Below are positions 37,475 through 46,361 of a stretch of 64,000 nt of DNA, in pieces (position 1 is the stretch's first letter; each line of letters opens with the position of its first letter). Position numbers and translations under genes: made by a program. Source of the stretch: Sphingomonas immobilis. GTDB lineage: Bacteria; Pseudomonadota; Alphaproteobacteria; Sphingomonadales; Sphingomonadaceae. The stretch spans positions 124,001-188,000 of the forward strand of contig NZ_JAUQSZ010000008.1 of assembly GCF_030580995.1 (NCBI RefSeq). Reading direction: 5' to 3'. Under the pieces are notes generated by a model. That model saw only the letters and a program-made list of their open reading frames with translations. It searched no databases and was not told the DNA's origin.

Positions 37475-39786
37475 CAGAATTTCGCCTTTACGCCGGCATA
37501 GACGGTGCGCGGTTGCCCGGCATAGATCGATCCGGTGACGTTGGAGAGCACCGACGCCGGGTTCTGCAAGCCCGTCGCCGGATCGAGGCTGTTCGCGATG
37601 ACCGAGGCCGATCCCACATAGGTTACGTCGAACAGGTTCTGCACCGAGGCGTAGAGGCTGAAGCGCCGCCCCGGCGGATCGTAGTGCAGGTTGAGGTTGG
37701 TGAGCGTATAGGCGGGCATCGCCAGCAGATTGCCGTTGTCGATGAAATAGCGGTCGCGGTACGTCACCTCGACGAAGCCGCCGAGCCCACGCAGCGGCCC
37801 GGACGGCTGGTCATAGACTGCGCGCGCATTGACGAAGGTCGGGATCACGCCGGGGATGGCATTGCCGTCGCGCGAGAACACCGCCGAGGTCGCGCCCGCC
37901 GTCAGCCTTTCCGAGAAGTCTGTATAATAGTGATCGTTGTAGCTGTAGCTCGCCTCCAGCTTGGTGCCCGGCAGCGGCCGCCAGGCTAGCCCGACCTCGA
38001 CGCCGCGATGGATCGAGCGCGGCACGTTCGAGGTATAGGCGAGCAGGTTCACGCCCGCCGACTGGCTGACGAGCTCGTTGCGATACCATTCGTAATAGCC
38101 GGTCACCTCGGCCTTGAGCGTATCGCCGATCGCGATCTCCGCACCGACGTCGACGCCGACGTTGGTCTGCGCATTCAGGTCGCTGTTGTTGCCGGCGACG
38201 CCTGCGGAGGTCACGAACAACTGCCCGTTCTGCGGGATGCCGTAGCCGGTGCCGATCCGCGCGTGCAGCCGCACGGCCTCGGTCGTCTGCCAGAATACAG
38301 CCGTCTCGGGCGCGACGTTCCAGAAGTCGCGGTTGGCAGGCACCAGCGCCAGCACCGGATTGGCCCCGACCGGATAGGTATAGGCGGTCTGGCGCATCTT
38401 GATCTGCGAATATTCGGCGCCGATGCCTGCGATCAGTTGCAGCTTCGGCGTGATCTGCAATTCCTCGCGCGCCCGCACCCCCAGGTTGCGGATATCGCCG
38501 AACACCGTCTGCGTCAGCGCGCCGAAGCCGTTGCGGCCGGCGGGCGTCTTGTTGAAGCTGAAGCTCTGGTTATCGAGATAATTGTAGAACAGGCCGACGA
38601 AGCTGGTCGCGTCCATCCCCGCGATTCTGCCGTGGTTCGTCACGTCCGACGTGATGTTGTAGCTGTCGAGCGTGCCCTTGAAGGGCGTCGCGCTGGTCGG
38701 CTGGTTGACGACGCGGCTGTCGAAGGTCGCCTGCGTCCGCCACGTCGTATCGCTGCCGAAATCATGCTCGTAGCGCGTGCCGACGATGGTGCGGCGGTCG
38801 TTGCGCGCGAGGTCGCCCTCGTCCGCCGTCTGCGCGATGCGCGTACCGTTGGTGCCGTTGACGAATACCGAGATCGTCCCGCATCCGGCCGCCGCCGTCG
38901 CCGCGACCGCGCAGCCCTGTTGGTACGGATTGGCGAGATACTGATTGTACGAGGATCGCACCGCGAGGCGAAACTCGCCCTCGTTGTAGATCACCTTCAC
39001 CGCGACGCGGTCATGGTCGCCGAGCGCATAGGTGCCGTAGGCGTTGATCGTGCCGGTCTGGTAGCCGGTATGCCCGGTCGCGCCGTCGCCGCGCACGAAG
39101 CTGCCGAACGCGGCGTACTCGTAGCGCGGACCGGCGTGGCCGATCGTGCCGAACAGATTGACGTAGCCGTAGCTGCCGCCGTCCACGCCGAGCTCGATCC
39201 CGTCGATGTCGCGCCCGCGCCGCGTGCGGAAATTGACCGCGCCGCCGAGCGCGTAGTTGCCGTAGCGCGCCGAACTCGGCCCCCGCACCACATCCACCGC
39301 GCCGTAAGCGTGCGGATCGGTGAGGTCGAAGCGCGCGAGCCCGTCGGGCTGCGTCACCGGGAAATCGTCCTCGAACACCTGGATGTTGCGCGCGCCGAAG
39401 CCGTTGCGCGCGTTCGACCCGCGGATCGACACGCCGACGTCGCGCGGGCCGTTGCCCTGGATCACGGTGACGCCGGGGCTGAGGCGGACGATATCGGCGA
39501 TCGTCGTCGCGGGCGTATTGCGGAAGGCATCGTCGCCGATCGTGGTGACGGTCTGCCCGCTGACCTGCGTGGTGAGCGACAGCGCGCGGCCGGTGACGAT
39601 GACATCGCCAGGAGAGCCTTCGACGGGCTTTGCCGGGGCGGAAGCCGGCGCTTCATCGAGCGCGGCGAGTTGCGCATCGATCTCGGCGCGCTGGCGCAAG
39701 AGGTCGGCGCGGCGGGTGTCCTGCGCCGATGCGGCGGATGACAGCACGATCGCCGAGACGGCGACCGCTGAATAAATGACTTTCAT
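37474..39786 (-). CDS. TonB-dependent receptor, metal-uptake context
   Basis: 770 residues. Signal peptide MKVIYSAVAVSAIVLSSAAS, then a short coiled segment (RRADLLRQRAEIDAQLAALDE), the plug with DVIVTGRAL, SIRGSNARNGFGARNIQVF and VRGPSSARYGNYALGGAVNF, and a barrel ending VYAGVKAKF. The ATG at 39786 starts the signal peptide; a further 27 bases are open upstream but would add polar residues. The upstream DUF2946 gene and downstream PepSY gene suggest copper or another metal or metallophore as substrate. The coiled extension between signal and plug is unusual. Confidence 0.9.
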   Translation of the reverse strand: MKVIYSAVAVSAIVLSSAASAQDTRRADLLRQRAEIDAQLAALDEAPASAPAKPVEGSPGDVIVTGRALSLTTQVSGQTVTTIGDDAFRNTPATTIADIVRLSPGVTVIQGNGPRDVGVSIRGSNARNGFGARNIQVFEDDFPVTQPDGLARFDLTDPHAYGAVDVVRGPSSARYGNYALGGAVNFRTRRGRDIDGIELGVDGGSYGYVNLFGTIGHAGPRYEYAAFGSFVRGDGATGHTGYQTGTINAYGTYALGDHDRVAVKVIYNEGEFRLAVRSSYNQYLANPYQQGCAVAATAAAGCGTISVFVNGTNGTRIAQTADEGDLARNDRRTIVGTRYEHDFGSDTTWRTQATFDSRVVNQPTSATPFKGTLDSYNITSDVTNHGRIAGMDATSFVGLFYNYLDNQSFSFNKTPAGRNGFGALTQTVFGDIRNLGVRAREELQITPKLQLIAGIGAEYSQIKMRQTAYTYPVGANPVLALVPANRDFWNVAPETAVFWQTTEAVRLHARIGTGYGIPQNGQLFVTSAGVAGNNSDLNAQTNVGVDVGAEIAIGDTLKAEVTGYYEWYRNELVSQSAGVNLLAYTSNVPRSIHRGVEVGLAWRPLPGTKLEASYSYNDHYYTDFSERLTAGATSAVFSRDGNAIPGVIPTFVNARAVYDQPSGPLRGLGGFVEVTYRDRYFIDNGNLLAMPAYTLTNLNLHYDPPGRRFSLYASVQNLFDVTYVGSASVIANSLDPATGLQNPASVLSNVTGSIYAGQPRTVYAGVKAKF

Positions 39787-39822
39787 GGGAAAACGTCCTG
39801 ATCCGAATACCAAATGGCGGAG

Positions 39823-40221
39823 TCAGGCGGTGGCGGGTGGTCCCCGCAGTGGTGGCCGCAGATAAGGGGCGCGGCGCGGCGCGACCGGCTCGGGCTCGCG
39901 CCGGGCGGCGGCGAGGATGAAGGCGATCGCCAGCACCAGCAGCCCGGCATCGACCGCCGCCAGCGACGGCGCGCTCAGCCCGGCGAAGGGGCACGGCATG
40001 TCGGCCTTGGCGGGATGGTCCTTACCCGGCGTCTTCATGCCGGGCATGGCGATTTCCATCGTCTTGCCCTGAATGCCCGAACAGAGCTGCACCGTGATCG
40101 TGCCGTCCGAGACGACGGTCATATAGCCGGCCGGCACTATCGCCTTCACCAGCAGAGCAGCCGCGATCAGCGCCCAGGCGAACGCGAAATGGCGACGAAT
40201 CTGGCGGCGGAGCGCTTTCAC
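39823..40221 (-). CDS. DUF2946 family protein
   Basis: 132 residues. An N-terminal helix (AFAWALIAAALLVKAIVPAG), a periplasmic loop with CSGIQG and DMPCPFAG cysteines plus methionines (MEIAMPGMK), and a second helix (VDAGLLVLAIAFILAAAR). This is the DUF2946 plan, a family that recurs beside copper-linked TonB receptors. GTG 40221 is chosen because GGGGAGG lies 5 bases upstream. First gene of the operon continuing into the receptor and PepSY genes. Confidence 0.82.
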   Translation of the reverse strand: MKALRRQIRRHFAFAWALIAAALLVKAIVPAGYMTVVSDGTITVQLCSGIQGKTMEIAMPGMKTPGKDHPAKADMPCPFAGLSAPSLAAVDAGLLVLAIAFILAAARREPEPVAPRRAPYLRPPLRGPPATA

Positions 40222-40269
40222 GCCGCCTCCCCTAAGACGCACACGCCGTGCTGTCGATCATCCTAATGG

Positions 40270-42279
40270 TCAGAATTGGGCGAGGCTGGTGGCGAGGTCG
40301 CTCTGCTTGAACGGCTTGGTGAGGCGCGGTAGGTCGGCGGGGATACCCTGCGCCTCGGCATAGCCCGAGACGACAAGCACGCGCATGTCGGGCTTCAACA
40401 GGCGCACGCGCGCGGCGAGATCGGTGCCGGTGAGGCCGGGCATCAGATGATCGGTCACGAGCAGATCGACCGGCCCCGACGTGTCGAGCAGGATCAGCGC
40501 ATTCTCAGCCGAATAGGCCTCGATCACGCGGTAGCCGAGTTCGCTCAGCATGTGCGCGGTGCTGGCGCGCACGAGATCCTCGTCGTCGACCACCATCGCC
40601 GTGCCGCGGCTGACGTTTCCGAAATCCATCTCCGGCACTTCGACGGGTTGATCCGGCAAAGCCTCGGTGACGGGCAGCCACAGGCCGATCGAGGTGCCCC
40701 GCCCCACCTCGCTCTCGATCGACAGGCCGCCGCCGAGCTGCGCGGCAAGACCATGCACCATCGACAAACCAAGCCCGGTGCCCTGCCCGATCCCCTTCGT
40801 TGTGAAAAACGGTTCGACCGCCTTGGCGATCGTCTCCGCGTCCATACCGGTGCCGGTGTCGGCGACAGCGAGATGGATGTACGCACCCTCGGCGAGGCGG
40901 GCGGAGCTTTCGCCGACACCTTCCTGCGTGGCGCTGATCGTCAGCACGCCGCCGTCGGGCATCGCATCGCGCGCGTTCACGGCGAGGTTGAGCAGCGCCA
41001 TCTCGATCTGATTGGCATCGGCCTTGGCGGGGGGAAGATCGTCGGCGATGGCGAGATCGAGCCGGATGCGCGGGCCGCAGGTGCTGGCGATCAAATGCGC
41101 GAGATCCGCGACGAGCTTGCCGATGTCGATCGCCGTCGCCTGCAGCGGCTGGCGACGGGCGAAGGCGAGCAGGCGCTGCACGAGCGTCCGCGCGCGGTCG
41201 GCGGATTGCACCGCGCCCTCGATCAGCTTGCGCTCGCGATCGGTGCCGACGCCGCGGCGGTAGAGCAGGTCGAGGCTGCCGACGATCGGCGTTAGCAGAT
41301 TGTTGAAATCATGCGCAACGCCGCCGGTGAGCTGTCCCATCGATTCCAGCTTCTGTGACTGCCGCAGCGCCTCCTGCGCGAGTTCCAGCGCATGCGTACG
41401 CTCCTCGACACGCTCCTCCAACGTTTCGTTGAGGCGGCGCAGCCGCTCCTCGCTTTCGCGAATGGCGATTTCCATGCGTCGGCGTTCGGAGACGTCGTTG
41501 AACAGCACCGCGACCTGGTTGCTGCCTGGTTCGCCTGCCTTGAAGGCGTAAACGTCGTACCAGATATCGCCGAGCGCCTCGGCATGTTGTTCGAAGCGGA
41601 CAGGCTCGCCGGTTCGGGCGATGTCGCCATAGACATCGAACCAGTGCTGCTCATGCCCCGGCACCATCGCGCGCATCGATTTGCCCACCGCTTTCTGCAA
41701 GCCGGTCTGGCGTTCGAAAGCGGGATTGGCCTCGACGAAAATATAGTCGACCGGCGTCCCGGCGACATCGAACACCATATCGATGATGCAAAAGCCTGCC
41801 TCGATCGATTCGAACAGTGAGCGATATTTGTCCGCGCCGCGGTGCAGGTCTTCGAGACGAGCGCGTGCGTCGTACTGACGGCGGCGACCGCGTAGCGCCG
41901 ATTGCGCGAGACTGACCAATGTCGTCGGGTGGAACGGCCGTTCGACGAAGGTGACGTTGCCCAGCATGTCGAGGAAGCGCTTCGCCGCCGGGTTGCGCTC
42001 CAGCCCGCCGCCCTTCTGCGTCAGCAGGATGAACGGGAAGTCCGACCATTCCGGTTGGGCGCCGAGCCACTGCGCGAGCGGGTTGAGATCGGCGGTGCGC
42101 AACCCCTCTTCGGTGAGCAATGCGAAGCCCGCGCCGTTCTGCAATTCTCCGACGAAGTCGGGCAGCGAGGAACAGATCGTCGATCGTATCGCCGCCTCTT
42201 CGAGAATCGACGCCGCGATGATCGCGTCGCGACCACGGGGTGCTAGGATGATGGCGCGTTCGGAAAGATGCGGGATCAC
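40270..42279 (-). CDS. Hybrid histidine kinase with C-terminal receiver
   Basis: 669 residues, no membrane helices, so cytosolic. A degenerate receiver-like N-terminus (about 1-135), a PAS domain (about 145-275), a coiled linker, a HisKA domain with phospho-acceptor His323 in GGVAHDFNNLL, HATPase (about 430-545) and a receiver with Asp610 in LLVTDHLMPG. The C-terminal receiver makes it a hybrid kinase that would pass phosphate to a separate histidine phosphotransfer protein, or autoregulate. Its GTG start overlaps the stop of the KaiC-like gene by four bases (GTGA), so the two are one operon. Confidence 0.9.
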   Translation of the reverse strand: MIPHLSERAIILAPRGRDAIIAASILEEAAIRSTICSSLPDFVGELQNGAGFALLTEEGLRTADLNPLAQWLGAQPEWSDFPFILLTQKGGGLERNPAAKRFLDMLGNVTFVERPFHPTTLVSLAQSALRGRRRQYDARARLEDLHRGADKYRSLFESIEAGFCIIDMVFDVAGTPVDYIFVEANPAFERQTGLQKAVGKSMRAMVPGHEQHWFDVYGDIARTGEPVRFEQHAEALGDIWYDVYAFKAGEPGSNQVAVLFNDVSERRRMEIAIRESEERLRRLNETLEERVEERTHALELAQEALRQSQKLESMGQLTGGVAHDFNNLLTPIVGSLDLLYRRGVGTDRERKLIEGAVQSADRARTLVQRLLAFARRQPLQATAIDIGKLVADLAHLIASTCGPRIRLDLAIADDLPPAKADANQIEMALLNLAVNARDAMPDGGVLTISATQEGVGESSARLAEGAYIHLAVADTGTGMDAETIAKAVEPFFTTKGIGQGTGLGLSMVHGLAAQLGGGLSIESEVGRGTSIGLWLPVTEALPDQPVEVPEMDFGNVSRGTAMVVDDEDLVRASTAHMLSELGYRVIEAYSAENALILLDTSGPVDLLVTDHLMPGLTGTDLAARVRLLKPDMRVLVVSGYAEAQGIPADLPRLTKPFKQSDLATSLAQF

Positions 42280-43772
42280 ACGCGCTCGTCTTCCAGCAGC
42301 GGAGACTGGCCCGGCCCCCCGGTGAAGTTCGGCACGCCGCGCAGGACGCCCTGAAAACCCGTCAGAGGCTCGCCGAGGCGGATGCCGTAATTGCCGATCC
42401 GGTATTCGCGGATCGTGTCCTCATGCGCGCCGGTTCGCTTCTTGATGATCGAGATCGCCCGCCGCACCCGGCCGATCGCCTCGAAATAGCGCAGCAGGAT
42501 CACGGTGTCGGCAAGGTATGTGACGTCGACCGGCGCCTTCATGTCGCCAACCAGACCGTGCTGCGCGACGGTGAGGAAGGTCGTGGCACCCTGGCGGTTC
42601 AGATATTGCAGCAGTTCGTGCATGTGGAGGATCAGCGCATTCTCTTCCGGCATGGCCGCCTGATATCCGTTCAGGCTGTCCACGATGATGGTGCGCACAC
42701 CGTTTTGTTCGACGCAGTTGCGCACACGCTGGGAGAACTCCCCGGGCGACAATTCGGCAGCATCGACCTGTTCGACGATGAGATTGCCCGAATCCACCAT
42801 CGCCTGCATGTCGATGCCAAGGCCGATGGCGCGGCTGAACAGCAGGCCCATTTCCTCGTCGAACACGAACATCGCCGCGCGTTCGCCGCGGGCGACCGCA
42901 GCTGCCACGAAAGTGAGGACGAGCAGCGATTTGCCCGTGCCGGCGGGGCCTAGCACGAGCACGCTCGACCCGCGTTCGACGCCGCCGCCGAGCAATGTGT
43001 CGAGCTCCTCGGAATCGCTCTTCAGCACGTTGCGGGCGAAATCGGTCTTGTGTTCCGCCGAGACGAGGCGCGGGAACACGCTGACGCCGCCGGTATCGAT
43101 CACGAAATCGTGGAAACCCCCGCGGAAGCGCCGCCCGCGATATTTGATGACGCGCATCCGCCGCCGTTCCGGCCCGTATTCGGGCGATAGTTCCTCGAGC
43201 CGCACCACGCCGTGGGCCACGCTGTGGACGGTCTTGTCCGAAACCTCGGCGGTGAGATCGTCGAGCATCAGCACGGTCGCCTTCTGTGTCGAGAAGAAGT
43301 GCTTCAGCGCGAGAATCTGGCGTCGGTAGCGCAGCGAGCTTTGCGCGAGCAGTCGGATTTCGGACAGACTGTCGAGCACGACGCGGTCGGGCCGTACGCG
43401 CTCGAACATCTGGAAGATGCGCCGCGTCGTCTCGCCGAGTTCGAGATCGGAGGAATAAAGCAGGCTCTGCTGCTGCTCTTCGTCGAGCAGGCTCTCCGGC
43501 GGCACCAGCTCGAACAATTCGATACCGGCGAGATCCCAGCCATGGGAGGTAGCACTGTCACGCAATTCTTCTTCGGTTTCGGACAGCGTGACGTACAGGC
43601 ACTTCTCGCCCTTCGCGATACCTTCCATCAGGAATTGGGTGGCGATCGTCGTCTTGCCGGTGCCGGGGCTACCCTCCAGCAGAAACACCCGACCGCGCGT
43701 CAGGCCGCCTGCCAGAATGTCGTCCAGACCCCGTACGCCCGTCCGGGCGAGATCGATCACTGCTTTCGTCAC
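42276..43772 (-). CDS. KaiC-like double-domain ATPase
   Basis: 498 residues made of two KaiC/RecA-type domains with P-loops GSPGTGKT (residues 34-41) and GPAGTGKS (275-282). Walker B-like DRVVLDSLSE and RTIIVDSLNGY are visible, and the glutamate pair before the strand (YVTLSETEEE) is typical of KaiC. No KaiA or KaiB genes are in the window, so a clock role is not supported; sphingomonad homologues occur with histidine kinases. Start GTG 43772 has GGGAAG upstream. The ATG at 43835 would add 21 codons rich in rare codons (CGA, CAA, TCA), so it is less likely. It shares a putative EcfG promoter at 43906-43932. Confidence 0.87.
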   Translation of the reverse strand: MTKAVIDLARTGVRGLDDILAGGLTRGRVFLLEGSPGTGKTTIATQFLMEGIAKGEKCLYVTLSETEEELRDSATSHGWDLAGIELFELVPPESLLDEEQQQSLLYSSDLELGETTRRIFQMFERVRPDRVVLDSLSEIRLLAQSSLRYRRQILALKHFFSTQKATVLMLDDLTAEVSDKTVHSVAHGVVRLEELSPEYGPERRRMRVIKYRGRRFRGGFHDFVIDTGGVSVFPRLVSAEHKTDFARNVLKSDSEELDTLLGGGVERGSSVLVLGPAGTGKSLLVLTFVAAAVARGERAAMFVFDEEMGLLFSRAIGLGIDMQAMVDSGNLIVEQVDAAELSPGEFSQRVRNCVEQNGVRTIIVDSLNGYQAAMPEENALILHMHELLQYLNRQGATTFLTVAQHGLVGDMKAPVDVTYLADTVILLRYFEAIGRVRRAISIIKKRTGAHEDTIREYRIGNYGIRLGEPLTGFQGVLRGVPNFTGGPGQSPLLEDERV

Positions 43773-43905
43773 GCCTGCTTCCCGCTTCGTTGAATACACC
43801 CGGTGCATAGACCGGATTTGGTACGGTCGAGCCATACCTGCCTCAAGGTGGGGAACGGGGCGGTCGAGGCGGACGCGAACGGGATTGCGGTTTCATGTGT
43901 CCAAC

Positions 43906-43932
43906 GGAACCGTCGGCAGCGCGCGCGGTTCC
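43906..43932. promoter_or_regulatory. Symmetric EcfG-type promoter upstream of KaiC-kinase operon
   Basis: GGAAC-N17-GTTCC: the alphaproteobacterial EcfG stress-sigma consensus (GGAAC, 16-17 bases, GTT) reads perfectly on both strands. On the minus strand it points to the KaiC-like gene, leaving a leader of about 130 bases to its start; on the plus strand it would transcribe into the 3' end of dinB. GGAAC at 43906-43910, GTTCC at 43928-43932. Confidence 0.65.
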
Positions 43933-43942
43933 GAAGGCGGAG

Positions 43943-45019
43943 TCAGCCCACCTCACCGAACAACGGCAATGCGGACCGCAAGCCGCTCGCGGGTGCAAAG
44001 TTGGAGACGGTGACGCCGACGAGGCGGATGCCCTTTTCGACCGGCAGCACCGAGCGGATCAGCATCAGGCTCGCTTCGCGCAGCATCGCTTGGCCATCGA
44101 CTGCGGCAGGATAGCTGCGGCTGCGGGTGATGTTCTGGAAGTCGCCGTATTTGACCTTCACCGTCACCGTGCGGCCGAATTCGCGCGTCCGCTCGCACCA
44201 TGCCCACACCTGATCGGCCTGGTCGAGCACCCCCGCCTCGATCTCGGCATCGGCGGTGAGATCGCGGTCGAAGGTGGTTTCGGAGCCCGACGACTTGCGC
44301 TCCCGGTTGGGATCGACCGGCCGCTCATCCAGCCCGCGCGCGATATCGTGATACCAGTCCGCCGAACTGCCGAAATGCTGCTGCAGGAACGCGAGCGATT
44401 TCGCGCGCAGATCCGCGCCCGTCTCGATGCCGAGCCGCTTCATTTTCGCCGCCGTCACCGGGCCGACGCCGTGGAAGCGCGCGACCGGCAGCGTCTCCAC
44501 CCACGCCTCGCCCATGTCGGGCGTGACGGCGAACTGCCCGTTGGGCTTGCGCTGATCCGAGGCGAGTTTGGCGAGGAACTTGTTGTACGAAATGCCGGCC
44601 GACGCGGTGAGGCCGGTTTCCGCAAGGATGCGCGCGCGGATTTCCTTCGCGGTCGCCCAAGCTGTCGCGATGCCGCGTCGGTTGGCGGTGACGTCGAGAT
44701 AAGCCTCGTCTAGCGAGAGCGGCTGGATGAGATCGGTATAGTCGGCAAAGATCGCGTGAATCTGCCGCGAGACCGCCTTGTAGACATCGAAGCGCGGCGG
44801 CACGAAGATCAGGTCCGGGCAGCGCCGCAGCGCCGTCACCGATGGCAGGGCCGAGCGCACGCCGAACCCACGCGCCTCATAGCTTGCCGCCGCCACGACG
44901 CCGCGTGCGGCCGCATGACCGACCGCGACGGGCTTGCCGCGCAGCGCAGGGTCGTCGCGCTGCTCCACCGACGCATAGAAAGCGTCCATGTCGACATGGA
45001 TGATTTTCCGGTCGGCCAT
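43943..45019 (-). CDS. dinB: DNA polymerase IV (Y family)
   Basis: 358 residues, the usual length for bacterial Pol IV. The palm motif VDMDAFYASVEQRDDP at the N-terminus carries the catalytic Asp10, and SLDEAYLDVT the second acidic pair. A helix-hairpin-helix (LPVARFHGVGPVTAAKMKRLG) and the little-finger domain follow. It does translesion synthesis and is normally SOS or stress induced. No LexA box is obvious upstream. Confidence 0.95.
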   Translation of the reverse strand: MADRKIIHVDMDAFYASVEQRDDPALRGKPVAVGHAAARGVVAAASYEARGFGVRSALPSVTALRRCPDLIFVPPRFDVYKAVSRQIHAIFADYTDLIQPLSLDEAYLDVTANRRGIATAWATAKEIRARILAETGLTASAGISYNKFLAKLASDQRKPNGQFAVTPDMGEAWVETLPVARFHGVGPVTAAKMKRLGIETGADLRAKSLAFLQQHFGSSADWYHDIARGLDERPVDPNRERKSSGSETTFDRDLTADAEIEAGVLDQADQVWAWCERTREFGRTVTVKVKYGDFQNITRSRSYPAAVDGQAMLREASLMLIRSVLPVEKGIRLVGVTVSNFAPASGLRSALPLFGEVG

Positions 45020-45066
45020 CGCAGAACGATATTAGGCGTGCCCGAACAGAATGGGAACGGGAAATG

Positions 45067-45090
45067 AAAAAGGGCCGGCGAACCGGCCCC
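45067..45090 (-). terminator. Intrinsic terminator of csbD-like gene
   Basis: On the minus strand a GGGCCGG stem, TTCG loop and CCGGCCC stem are followed by five T residues. It lies 9 bases after the CsbD stop codon. This is the most typical Rho-independent terminator in the window. Confidence 0.85.
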
Positions 45091-45098
45091 TTCTCGTA

Positions 45099-45275
45099 TC
45101 AGCCCTTGAGGGCCGCTTCGGTCTTCGCCTTGAGCTTCTCGGCGTCGCCCTTGGCTTCCTGAATATCGCCCTCGGCCTTCAGCTTGGGATTGTCGGTGGC
45201 GTCGCCAATGGCGCGCTTTGCCTTTCCGACAGTCTCGTCGAGGATGCCCTTGGCGCGGTCGGTGAGTTCGCTCAT
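45099..45275 (-). CDS. CsbD family stress protein
   Basis: 58 residues, too short for most gene finders' cut-offs: MSELTDRAKGILDETVGKAK and KLKAEGDIQEAKGDAEKLKA, ending AALKG. This matches the CsbD-like general-stress family, a small, charged, mostly helical protein of unknown function. ATG 45275 has AAGGAGA upstream. A perfect EcfG promoter sits 38 bases before the start and an intrinsic terminator behind it, so it is a self-contained stress gene. Confidence 0.9.
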   Translation of the reverse strand: MSELTDRAKGILDETVGKAKRAIGDATDNPKLKAEGDIQEAKGDAEKLKAKTEAALKG

Positions 45276-45312
45276 CGTCTGTCTCCTTGTTCGAAATGGA
45301 CTTGAAAATCAT

Positions 45313-45337
45313 AACGCTGCGAAACGACACTCGTTCC
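45313..45337 (-). promoter_or_regulatory. EcfG-type promoter of csbD-like gene
   Basis: On the minus strand: GGAAC (45333-45337), 17 bases, then GTTATG (GTT at 45313-45315), preceded by C. It matches the extended EcfG consensus GGAAC-N16-CGTTa in every fixed position. Confidence 0.75.
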
Positions 45338-45348
45338 GCATCGCAACA

Positions 45349-45954
45349 TCAGAGCTTGTCCTTGATCGCCTTGATCTTGGTCAGATGCGTGTCGACCTTA
45401 GGCGCGATCTCGCCGGCCACGGTCTTGAGCGTCGTTACCTCGCCATGCTCGGCGAAGTCCTTCATCAGCGACAGCGCGGTCTCGTGCGCGGAAACCTGCT
45501 GAGCTGCATATTCCTTGTCGAAATCCGCTCCGCTGAGCTTGTCGAGCTTGGCGATTTCGCCCTGTTGTGCGGCGGTGAGTGCGGGATCGGGCGTGAGCGC
45601 CGGCTTGGTCTCGGCCGCAGCCGCCTTGATCTTGGCCGTCGAGCCGGTGTGATCCGCGATCATCATGGTCGCGAACGCTTTGAGGTCCGCCGATGCAGCC
45701 TTGTCCTTGGCAAGCTTGGCTGAAGCGATCTCGAAGGCGTCGCTCTTGGCAGCCTTGTCGATGAACTCCTGCGCGGTCGGCGTCGGCGTCACGGCGTCGG
45801 CGATATGATCCGCCGTGTTCGAAACCGCGTTGCCGGCGTCGTCGGCGAAATTGACGGTGCCGTTCTGGATCGAGGACGCGGCCTGCTCGCTCTTGGCGCA
45901 GCCCATCAGGGCGAGACCGGAGGCGACCACGATGGCCGTAATCGATGTGCGCAT
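45349..45954 (-). CDS. DUF4142 lipoprotein
   Basis: 201 residues. A lipoprotein signal with lipobox ALMGC, then a spacer and a helical DUF4142 domain: AQEFIDKAAKSDAFEIASAK, TMMIADHTGSTAKIKAAAAE and FDKEYAAQQVSAHETAL. DUF4142 proteins are periplasmic or outer-membrane helical bundles of the ferritin-like fold, often stress-induced, without the metal ligands of ferritins. ATG 45954 begins the signal; the upstream open frame has no signal. It is divergent from the DUF2945 gene. Confidence 0.88.
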   Translation of the reverse strand: MRTSITAIVVASGLALMGCAKSEQAASSIQNGTVNFADDAGNAVSNTADHIADAVTPTPTAQEFIDKAAKSDAFEIASAKLAKDKAASADLKAFATMMIADHTGSTAKIKAAAAETKPALTPDPALTAAQQGEIAKLDKLSGADFDKEYAAQQVSAHETALSLMKDFAEHGEVTTLKTVAGEIAPKVDTHLTKIKAIKDKL

Positions 45955-46052
45955 TATCTCTCTCCGCTTGTTGTCGTGCCGCACGAACGGTTCCCGTGGC
46001 GGAGAGTTGCGCACAGCCTGCACCACCTTGTTCTGGATCAAGATATTTCGGC

Positions 46053-46077
46053 GGAACGCCTTGCTTCGTATCGGGTT
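46053..46077 (+). promoter_or_regulatory. EcfG-type promoter of DUF2945 gene
   Basis: GGAAC (46053-46057), 17 bases, GTT (46075-46077), 27 bases before the ATG at 46105. Same spacing as the csbD-like and 52568 elements. Confidence 0.68.
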
Positions 46078-46104
46078 GAATCCGCGACAAAACAGGAGGC
46101 GAGG

Positions 46105-46311
46105 ATGACGAAATCGCTCAAGAAGGGCGACGCGGTGAGCTGGAAGAGCCACGGCGGCGAGGCGCACGGCAAGGTCGTGAAAAAGGTGACCAGCCCGATG
46201 ACGATCAAGGGCCACAAGGTCGCCGCGTCGAAGGACAACCCAGAATATCTGGTCGAAACCGAAGAGGGCAAGCGCGCGGCGCACAAGCCCGGAGCGCTGA
46301 GCCGGGACTGA
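46105..46311 (+). CDS. DUF2945 (hypervirulence-associated TUDOR domain) protein
   Basis: 68 residues: KGDAVSWKSHGGEAHGKVVK, HKVAASKDNPEYLVE and AAHKPGALSRD fit the small Tudor-like DUF2945 family, a basic single-domain protein of unknown function found in stress loci. AGGAGGCGAGG precedes the ATG at 46105. The longer open frame upstream runs across the divergent promoter region and is not used. It lies 50 bases before the Crp-like regulator. Confidence 0.87.
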   Translation: MTKSLKKGDAVSWKSHGGEAHGKVVKKVTSPMTIKGHKVAASKDNPEYLVETEEGKRAAHKPGALSRD

Positions 46312-46361
46312 ACCGCTGCGGTGAGGCTGAACCAGATCGATCCGGGAGCGTTTCGTTCTGC

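Noticed and set aside
42276..43772. Circadian-clock system based on the KaiC-like protein
   Set aside because: No KaiA or KaiB partner is present, and KaiC-like double-domain ATPases are common in non-clock bacteria.
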